From Chara braunii (lineage: Eukaryota > Streptophyta > Charophyceae > Charales > Characeae), in contig BFEA01000284.1 in the NCBI GenBank assembly GCA_003427395.1, positions 113,841 through 177,840 of the forward strand: 64,000 nt of DNA. Reading direction: 5' to 3'. Shown here piece after piece: positions 53,413 through 61,807 of this stretch. A program made the position numbers and the translations under genes. Below the pieces are notes generated by a model, which was not told where the DNA came from, did not search any database, and saw only the letters and a program-made list of their open reading frames with translations. Position 1 is the first letter of the stretch, and each line of letters begins with the position of its first letter.

Positions 53413-54637
53413 TGCAATGACTTGCTGATTTCTGCTGCCGAGATCCGACTGTGGGGTTGTATAGTCGTGTCTTAGGGTCAGATTCGTAATTTTGTTTGTG
53501 TCAGGGACTAACCGTGAGTTCAGTCCGAGGGAAATACAGGAGGGACAGATCTGTAAATCTGGGAAAATTATACTCCCAGTAGTACCCCGAATTTCCTCTA
53601 GTACCCTCATTGCCTCTAGCAGTACCGGGCTATCACTAGGACAGCAGGCCCAGCGGGCCTTGGGCTGTAGCAACGGTCTCATGCCGTATAGTCGGATAGG
53701 GTCCAGGCCGAACAGGCCAAACTGAAATGGTACCGGTCCCAGTAGGTCTAGGTCTAGAGTAGGCTAGTCTACTAATAGGACTGAGCCAGTAGTTTGGGGT
53801 CTTTTGGCTGTTCATTTTCGCGACACAGTGTGGGGAGCCAAGGAAGTTCGGGGGAGGTGATGGTCTGCAGGCGGCATCCTGAAACCCTCGTCGTGGTGTG
53901 GCAGCCATAGCCAGCCGTCTGGAGGTTGCCTGAGCTGGGGCATCCTCAGAGCATCGACCCCTGAGGGTATCTGCGTCTGGCGGGGCTATGCTGAGGCTCT
54001 TAATTGAGTATTTGTGGGTGGACCACTGTCGCCCACCTCCCCTCTGGAGTTATCAGGGCTTCATCAGTGGTGTGGCAGCCATAGCTGCCAGCTTCTTCGT
54101 CAGAGTGTGCACCGGCGCTGAAGGCTTCATTGCAGCACCTCTTCTCCACCTGGGCGGTTGGCGCTGGCCTCTGGGAGGCCATTTCAGGGTTGCACTACTA
54201 ACTGGGTGTAGGGTAGAGAATGGTGTGTGGAGTTCTGAGGGTGGTGAGATATTGAAATAAACTCTGTAACGATAATTGGTTTGAGAGCGCTCATCATCAG
54301 TGTGAATCCTATTGTTATCCTCGCAGGTGTCTCCTTGTGATTGGTTGTTGGGAGTTTCGTCAGAGAGTGAGAAACACTGGCTCATCATCAGTGTGAATCC
54401 TATTGTTATCCTCGCAGGTGTCTTCTTGTGATTGGTTGTTGGGAGTTTCGTCAGAGAGTGAGAAACACTGTGTGTCCGCTCCACACCTGTGCATGGTTAT
54501 GTTCCATTGCCTATTCTCATCTATGTACAGTGTGTACTCTGTCTCCTCTCCCCTTCTTCTTATGCATGTATGGGCGTGTATGAGACTGCCTGTGTGCGAG
54601 TGGCGGTGAAAATCGTCAGACAACCAAGTTCATAACA
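53413..54637 (+). repeat. 3' LTR of element 4 (1225 bp)
   Basis: Matches 45670-46759 with scattered substitutions. It is longer because of extra bases near 53510-53555 and the duplication at 54290-54471. Confidence 0.93.
54290..54471. repeat. 91-bp tandem duplication in the element-4 3' LTR
   Basis: CTCATCATCAGTGTGAATCC starts at 54290 and 54381; each unit ends GAGTGAGAAACACTG. The 5' LTR has one unit. Confidence 0.93.
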
Positions 54638-54855
54638 ATAGGCTGGGCACTGTGCGCCAGACAGTAAGTGCGACATTGGATACAGTGTTGGTGTGACGAG
54701 AGATTGGCGACATTGACATTTGAGTTCATTGTATTGCTCTTATTTGGACAGTGTCATGGTGCATTGCACTCTCTGCTTGGTTCATGACCATCTGAGTTAC
54801 TTCGGGAATTTGCAACTTGGATTTCTGTCTATCGGTCTCGCTCATATTCCTTGCA
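54638..54855 (+). repeat. 3' LTR of element 3, right part
   Basis: ATAGGCTGGGC... to TTCCTTGCA matches 37218-37438 of the 5' LTR. Confidence 0.92.
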
Positions 54856-55420
54856 CTAGTATCGACTGGATTAGAAGTGACCAGTGGTTCTGCAAGTAGG
54901 TAGCACTTGGTAGGCCTTAGGATTATCTCCTTCGCTTAGGGTACATTATGTTGTGTGAGGTTAAAAAAAACAGAAAAGAAAAAAAAAAAAAAGGATGAGA
55001 GAAGAAAATAGAATAGTGAGGGAAGAAAAATGCAACTGTCCCCCCGATGAGGAGAAGACAGTCTGCTTTTCTATTAAAGAAAAAGAAGAAGGGAAGCCAC
55101 CCACTCGTGTGCGTGTACAGAACTGTGGTTTCAATGGTGGCAAGTTTGAACCACCATGGTGATTAGCAGTACTTTGATTGTTGGTAGTCCCTCTTCTTCG
55201 ACGAATTGGATTGAGGATGAGGATCTTTCACCTTCACAGCAAATGGAAGATAGGGTTCACTTGTTATTCAGACCATTTCTTGATTTTGTGTGTCACCCCT
55301 AATTGCACAGTGCCGATGCGAATAAAAATCTTCTCCATATTGTTCCAATTTTAATGGATGTTGGAAGGGCGGGTCCACTTGCTTTGAAACTTGAGAAGAA
55401 CTCGAACCTCTGATGGAAAC
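54856..55420. other. Unassigned A-rich spacer
   Basis: A-runs at 54963-54993; no gene or terminal repeat recognised. Confidence 0.4.
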
Positions 55421-55688
55421 AGATGGAGAATAGCCAACAGATGGCCTGCTAGTGGTGGGGGCTCGTATCACCATCACTAGCAGGGCCAACTGGTGTTTTC
55501 AAGAAAAAAAAAAAGAAAGCTATAGCACTCTCCTCCATTTGCTTTCGAAATGACAGATGGAGAATAGCCAACAGCTGGGCTGCTAGTGGTGGGGGCTCGT
55601 ATCACCATCACTAGCAAGGTCAACTGGTGTTTTCAAACCAAAACAAAAAAAAAAAGAAAGCTATAGCACTCTCCTCCATTTGCTTTCA
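55421..55688. repeat. 134-bp tandem duplication with hairpin and A-run
   Basis: AGATGGAGAATAGCCAACAG starts at 55421 and 55555. Each unit holds a near-palindrome (CTGCTAGTG...CACTAGCA) and an A-rich run before GAAAGCTATAGCACTCTCC. The copies differ mainly in A-run length. Confidence 0.92.
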
Positions 55689-55802
55689 AAATGGGAGAGG
55701 AAATGGAGAATGTTGACAGATAGAAAGGCAAGTGATAAAGTTTGTTTGCAGTTCTTTTTTTTTCTCTGAAAAATTTCGTGAGTTTTGCCATGTACAATGA
55801 TA

Positions 55803-56985
55803 TGAGTCCTCGGCATGCCCGTATGGGCCCTTGCTGCAAGCATTGAGCCCGCCCTAAGTGAAGGCGGGCCCTGCACCTCGAAGAGGCCTGAATATTGCAA
55901 AATTTGCCAGCCATGGTGGCCGCCAGACAGTTACAAAGCTCGAGTTGGTTACAGAGCACCACATGTGTCACCAAGGCCGTGAGCCTTCTAGGCTCTTCCA
56001 GATAGCAACGTGGAAGGAGGCCTACCAGCCAATCAGATTGCTGCAAACACTTGGAGCCACGTTGGGCAGTCGAGCCTTACAACCGAACGGGGCCCAGGGC
56101 ACGAGTGGTTAGGGCCCTGGGCGTGTACAGCAAGAGCCTGGAAGCCAACATGTCGCACAGCGCCCGTGGACCAATGAAAATGCAGCTGTGTTGTCACATA
56201 CTGGCGACTAGCTGATCAGAATGCGGCCAACACTTGGAATCTCGTGGCACACCTGGGCGTGCCTAACTGCATCGGGCCCAGGCCAGTATCTGAACTGGCC
56301 CTGGGGTGCAGACACTTTGGTCCGATTGGAAGCTACTAGAAACTCCGACGAGCAGGCCCTGGCAGACAGAAGCTGCCAGCACTTTCCATAAAGGAAAGTG
56401 CCTGCCTTGTGGTGAGGCATTCTGGCCGTGTCTTGCTGGCAGCAGCGCTGCTGGTTTGAGCGCTGGAGGCCACTGGTAGGCCAGGGGCTGGAGGGCGCAC
56501 ACGGGCGCAGGAGGGAAGGTGGGCGCTGCTGGAGGAAGTGCCAGTACCCAGCCATAACCGGGCTGGGGGAAGGCGAAGCCAGTGGAGGTGGTGATGGTCC
56601 TCGTGGAGAGAGAGGAAGAGAGAGAGCTATGGGTGAGACCACGGTGAGCATCGAGAGGGCGAGTGAGAGAGGTGATGTGGGAGCATGTACCTGGTCCTGG
56701 TGGAGGTCTGATGGGTTGACATCTGCATGTACCCTGGTTGCTGCTGCTGACGTCAACAGGCTACTTCGTCATGGTAGTAGGCTAGCGTAGGAGCTGTATG
56801 ATCGTAGTCTGGGCGCTGAGCGCCGGTAGGGAAAGCGCTTCAGGTACGTTGTTGATGGTGGTGAGAGAGGCTTTCATTGACATTTGAAATCGCTGCTCTG
56901 CTTTCTGGACAGCTCGTGACTTATCTGGCTCACAATGTGATGTTGCAATTTGGATTTTCATTCGCTGTTGCTTATTTTCCTTGCA
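55803..56985 (+). mobile_element. Diverged solo LTR of the element-3 family
   Basis: Same order of blocks as 36333-37438: CCCTAAGTGAAGGCG, CTGAATATTG, GGAAGCTACTAGAAACT, TTTCCATAAAGGAAAG, GGGCGCTGAGCGCC and the end TTCCTTGCA. No coding region is attached. The start is approximate; flanks show no matching target duplication. Confidence 0.75.
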
Positions 56986-57404
56986 CATGGAAGGGAAAGG
57001 ATCAACGTGTGACTGATCCGAAGTTCCCAAAAACGATGGAAAGGATGGATTGGAGGCTTTTCTTTCCTTTAAAACTAATTTTCTTTTGCCCCTGCAATTG
57101 GTGGATGACGTCTGTGTGCAGAATCTTGACAGAGTGACCTCCATTGAGCTCGATATTGGATTATCTGCCATGTCCCTGGCTGCGCTTGGAGAGGTTTGTA
57201 ATCCTCTGTACTGCTTCCTGTGTTCACAGCTGGTAGCGAGGTGCTACCAGGCGATGCTTGTATCATGCCCTGTAACACCACCAGCAGATGTTCAAAACAA
57301 AAAACAAAAAAAAGGGTTAAAAAAGCCTTATCTTCCTTTCCATCCTCCTCCTGCTCTTCCACTCCAGTCTCTGGCATCAAAGGGTTCTCCTGATTTTGTT
57401 TGTG
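56986..57404. other. Unassigned spacer
   Basis: No supported gene between the solo LTR and the inverted-repeat element. A short A-run near 57297-57313. Confidence 0.4.
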
Positions 57405-57610
57405 TGTGTTAAACCACCAGTCCCTTTCCCAGCTATTTTGGTCCCACGCGGAGGTTAACATGCTGCATTGACAGAGCCTCAGCGTACCAGCCCAAGGAGG
57501 CTGGAGGTGCCAGGCAAAAAGAAAACATTTCAAACGCGTGCTGGTTCGTTTTGCCCAGCAGAAATCCGGGTTGGGGAAAAGATGCCAGGAGGGACTGGTG
57601 GTTTAACACA
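57405..57610. mobile_element. MITE-like element with 21-bp perfect terminal inverted repeats
   Basis: TGTGTTAAACCACCAGTCCCT at 57405-57425 is the exact reverse complement of 57590-57610. The 206-bp unit has no ORF. Partial copies of the right end (GGAGGGACTGGAGGTTAACA) follow at 57611, and GGAGGTTAACATGC occurs inside and after it. Confidence 0.6.
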
Positions 57611-57665
57611 GGAGGGACTGGAGGTTAACATGCCTAGGGAGATATCCCGGGCGCCCGGGTCCCGA

Positions 57666-58718
57666 TGTCACGCCCGGATTGGCGACCCTGTTCAGAAGAC
57701 GCCTGGGGCCAGAACCCGGCCCCATGAAACGCAGACCTGAGTTGCCCTGCGCCGGGCTGTGTGACCAAGACACACCCGGGCCTGAGTCTGTCGAGCGTGG
57801 CTGTGTGACCAAATGCTGCCCACAGGAAATTCAAGAGTCAAAGTCAACTGTACAGTCAAAGGTACCGCACCCAGGCCCTGGGTTGGATACACTCACTTGT
57901 TGTGCGCAGGTACCCAGACAGCATCCAGGCCGGAGGGAATTCGGTTTCAGGCCGATCTAAGCCCTCATTCGCATTGAGATCTGGACGGCCGAGGGATACA
58001 GCATCCGGGGTCCAGACCCCGCGTCAACACTACATAAGAGTTGACTCCCTGGCATTGAGGCATTCATTCTGTCTTGCGTTGATGCTGACTTCACGCGTTG
58101 ACTTCGACGCTGGCTTGACGCTGCGATGCTGGCTTGACGCTGCGACGCTGGCTCGACGCTGCTGGCATTGTGACTTGGCGAGGCGCTGCTAGTCCGGCAT
58201 GGTGGCCGGCTTGCTCCTGTCTTTCTGGCTTGCTGACGTGGCAGCTGCCATGCGCCTTCGCTGATGTGGCTGCTGCCACGTGTATCATTTGGCTGACGTG
58301 ACTGCTGCCACATGTTCTATTGAGAGGACTACGTAAGCGGTATTGCTGTTCTCTTTGTCGTCACTTCAGGAGGAGATCAGGGCTGTGGAGAGTTCGAGGA
58401 TACGTACCTGATGGTCTTCATGTCGACATTGCTCCAGATGCTGATGTGGAACTGATTAGACGTGCCACGTGGCACATTGAGGATACTTGGATACTCGTTC
58501 AGACTATTGATTGCTGAGGTGGCGGTGGAGGAGGGAGCCCGAAGCAGGAGTGGGCATGTTTCTTCCTCTCCTTTGTCTCTTCTCCCTCCTATCTCTTCGT
58601 CTGTGTATGATATCTCACCTCATTCTGTCTGGTCACGATTTTTGAGTAATCATCAGCCAATGGACATTTATCTGGACTTACATTGTTGACAACTGTCTCT
58701 CGATCTGGGTTCATTACA
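57666..58718 (+). repeat. 5' LTR of element 5 (1053 bp)
   Basis: Starts TGTCACGCCCGG, a common plant LTR start, and ends TTCATTACA before the primer site. Homologous in reverse to the solo LTR at 34609-35620. Rich in ACGT-core motifs (CTGACGTGGCAGC, GCCACGTGGCAC). TACATAAGAG at about 58030 is the best TATA-like site. Confidence 0.85.
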
Positions 58719-58721
58719 ATT

Positions 58722-58733
58722 TGGTATCGGAGC
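58722..58733 (+). other. Primer binding site of element 5
   Basis: TGGTATCGGAGC, one base from the initiator-Met complement, three bases after the LTR. Confidence 0.85.
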
Positions 58734-58799
58734 TAATCTCCTGACGACGACATTAGTGTGTGTGTGTACGCGCCAGGTGGCGCGCAGGTAAGCAAGGTT

Positions 58800-59435
58800 G
58801 AGTAGGTGATGACGTGGCAAGAGATACGCTGGGGATATTGACGTGGTACATACCTCTTTGGCGAGTGACAGTGCCCGGGACTGCTGACGAACTACGGGGT
58901 CACTTGCGAGAAGACCTGCTGACGAGGTACAGGCTCTGCTGGCAAGAAGACATCCCAACCAGGCCGCTGACGTGGCAGTAGGGATCGCAACAAGGGATAC
59001 CGCACGCCAGCCAGGATCGCGATAGCGACGTGGCATCGCGACCCCATGCTGACGTGGCACACATTGTGCTGCGTCTGAAGACCCTGTTGAGTGCTGATGT
59101 GGCACTCCTTGTGCTGCTGACACAACAGGGTCTACTGCAGATGCTGATGTGGCCTGGAGGAAAGATTGACTGCTGACGTGGCATGAGCAGGTCATCACAC
59201 CTGTCTTATGAGGTGGTGTCTGCCTGCTGACATGGCATTGAACTCCTTGGCTGACGTGGCATACTCTGACTGGCTGGAACGGCGACGGTATCTCACGTGA
59301 TGTTTGGAAAAGGCACGTGGCGAGGATCGGACTACACATTTGCTGACGTGACATCCCATTATTGACGGACTGGACTGGACAAAGTGTTGACGTGGCAACA
59401 TTGCTATGTTGGCACTCCAGGGGTGACACGTGGCA
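58800..59435 (+). promoter_or_regulatory. Array of GCTGACGTGGCA-type motifs in the leader of element 5
   Basis: At least ten exact or one-mismatch copies of TGACGTGGCA at irregular 30-90 base spacing (for example near 58807, 58968, 59050, 59174, 59252, 59389). The core is a plant bZIP-type ACGT element. It could be an enhancer array inside the transcribed leader. The frames with repeated Cys-His-Val-Ser on the minus strand are a by-product. Confidence 0.6.
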
Positions 59436-59856
59436 GGCAGGATACTGCCGATTAAGAGGTGCACTCTAAAGACGACGGCGGTACAGCTGACTGGACAGAT
59501 TACACAGCTGTAGTGCGAGCTGTCAGAGGGAGTTTGTGATCGCACTGACATCAAGAAGACACAGCAGATTGACGAAGTTGCTGACAAACTATTTGTGATT
59601 GTTGTTGGCATACTTACCTGTTGTTGCTGTGTGTGGTGTTTGTGTACTTACTTGTGTGTTGTGTCTGATCCCACGGGCCTGGCGCGATACTTGTACACTC
59701 TTGTTTAGGACGTCATCACACGGACAGACAAAGAGCAGCAAAAGTTAGAAAGTAGAAATAATTGTATCTGATTCTTTTTTTTTTTCAATTCTTTGAATCT
59801 TGCTGTAGTAGATCAGTGCGGCCATGGAATTCATTACCGTTAATTAAGTATTTATT

Positions 59857-61700
59857 GTGCGGCAGACGCACGTTACGATGTCTTTCCTCTGGAATTCTAT
59901 GAAATTGTCTGTGCTCACACGTTTCATCCCACTTCTTTTCTACCTAGTCTCACTCATGTTTGTTGTGGATGAGGAGACTCCTGACCCTCGAACAAAGCAG
60001 CAAGTCAAAGAGCGGAAAAGAGTCTTGATTGCCCGGTTGGACAAATTGATAATTGAACTTCATGATGCTGGTGAAGATGATGAGGCTCACGTCCGGAGCC
60101 TGTACGATTTAAGAGCATTACGTGATGCTATTGAATCGTCTGTCACAGGCACCGACGTCATTCAAGTTCAGGAGATACTAATCAAGTGCCGACAGGCACT
60201 TGATAAGTATATCATGGATCAACTCACTCAGCTTGCTGAACATCAAGAAGGAGAAGAAAGGGTTGTGTCTGAAGAGACCGTGGATGAGAATATCAGACAA
60301 CTTGAAGAAGCATTAGAAAAAGAGAAGAAGAGGAAATAAGAAAAGAAGAAGATTGAACGACAAAAGCAAAAAGTTCAAGAGGTTAGACAAACTGTTGTTA
60401 AAACTGAAGGGGAAGAATATGAAATTTCCTTGGCTCAGCTTGTGAATTACCTTGCCCACTTAGAACTGAAAATTGATCAGTTTGGCGAAAGGTTGCAGTC
60501 ACAAATTGATGATGTGGCCTCAGGGCTTCGGACAATCACGAATTTGGTCAAGGGAAAGGAAAAGGTCAAGGAAGAAAAGACTGAAAAGACTGAGAAACTC
60601 ATGGGAGATGCCATGAAGTCTCTCAAGGTAGAAACAAAGAAGACGGGAGAGAAACCAAAAACAAAGAAAGGGGAGCCTTCGAGTCCGCCGTCTTCTCCAC
60701 CCAGCTCCCTTCCTTCCTCTCCACCTCCAAAGTCTCCTTCTTCGAAGCCACAGGACAAAGTAACGACTCCGGAGAAACCAAAGAGGAAATAAAAAGTTAA
60801 AATGAAATTGCCTTTCACGTTTTGTAATAAGAAAGACGAAAATCTGCTTTTGTGGATCGCAAAGATTCAAACGTACTGTGGCACGGCCCCTGTCGAACCC
60901 GAATCCCAGGTTGCATTCTCTACTTCTTGTCTTGGTGGGGAAGCTAAGGAGTGGGTTTTGGCCGAAACCAACGCCACAGGGTTCGATGACATCGGGGAGT
61001 GGGCTGGAACCTTGAACCTCGAAGAGTTCCTTAGGAAGATCAAGGAACGGTTTTTGGACAAATGACGGCCGATAAGGCCTTTGACCAGCTCACCACGATT
61101 GGTCAAAGACATTGGACTTCTGTGGAGTCGTTATCTCGGGAAGTGGATCGGTTGCTGCAGGTTCCGGGATTGAACCTGCAAGACAACCAGGTCTTGTACA
61201 TCTACTCTCGTGCTCTGCCCGAGCCCGTTCGTGGACAACTCGTGGCTGAGCCCAAGTCCGGTAAGTATAACTATAGGCAATTTCGGGATCTGGCTCTCCA
61301 ACGAGAGCAAATGACTTTTCAAGTGAAGAACTCTTATGCGTTTGTTGTGAAGTATGGTGGTGGTGCAGGAACAGGAAAGCGAGTACTTTGGCGCCAAAAG
61401 CGCCAGGACCACACCCTTGTCGTCTTCGATCACGAAACTGTGGAAAGGTGGCCGTTGGAAGCCGAGGGTGTGGTGACCAACAGTGATTCCGGGAAGGGGG
61501 AAGTCACTGTTACTGTGGTCAACAAGGGAGGACCACGACCGCCAGTTAAGAAGAAGAAGCCACGCTCGTTCCCAGAGCACCCCGGAATTGCGGCCGGGAA
61601 GCCTTGGGAGAAGATGGGCCTGTCACAAGAAACGTGGCAGGAACGAATGGACAACGCGCTGTGCCTGAAGTGTGGCATTGCAGGGCATGCGATTGCATAG
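59857..61700 (+). pseudogene. gag of element 5, interrupted
   Basis: Frame 1 from 59857 runs past stops at 60337 (TAA) and 60790 (TAA), giving a hydrophobic start, a Lys/Glu-rich coiled-coil part, a Ser/Pro-rich linker (60670-60750) and capsid start (LLLWIAKIQTYCGTAP, KEWVLAETNATGF, EEFLRKIKERFLDK). A frameshift at about 61062 moves to frame 0 for the capsid rest (VPGLNLQDNQVLYIYSRALPEPVRGQL) and the knuckle CLKCGIAGHAIA, where a TAG at 61698 falls just before the last Cys. The true start may be downstream of 59857. Confidence 0.8.
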
Positions 61701-61807
61701 TGCCCGTTGATCCGTAACCCAAAGCGAGCCGCCAGCAGGAGTAGCATCTGCTCCTACCCAAAGAAGAAGGTAAGGCGCCTACTAACCCTTCCAACCCTTT
61801 GACTCAC

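Larger units (their letters stand above)
45670..54637 (+). mobile_element. Element 4: Ty3/gypsy chromovirus nested in element 3
   Basis: LTRs 45670-46759 and 53413-54637 (start TGCAATGACTTGC, end CATAACA), initiator-Met-type primer site, gag, protease, RT, RNase H, integrase and chromodomain. It interrupts the element-3 3' LTR; ATAG flanks both sides, a short target duplication. The coding region carries only a handful of stops, so it is younger than its host element. Confidence 0.93.
36333..54855 (+). mobile_element. Element 3: Ty3/gypsy chromovirus, decayed, with element 4 inside its 3' LTR
   Basis: 5' LTR 36333-37438, degenerate tRNA-iMet primer site, gag, protease, RT, RNase H, integrase and a chromodomain-like end, purine tract 44751-44763, then the 3' LTR, split into 44764-45669 and 54638-54855. 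The LTRs begin TGCGAGGACTGAG and end TTCCTTGCA. The coding region is broken by many stops and shifts. Flanking 5-bp sequences (attat, ctagt) do not match. Confidence 0.88.

Noticed and set aside
45665-54642. A standard 5-bp target duplication around element 4
   Set aside because: Only ATAG (4 bp) matches next to the LTR ends; the fifth base differs, so I report only a short shared flank.
58668-59429. 253-codon minus-strand frame with repeated Cys-His-Val-Ser
   Set aside because: Antisense shadow of the TGACGTGGCA array in the leader of element 5.
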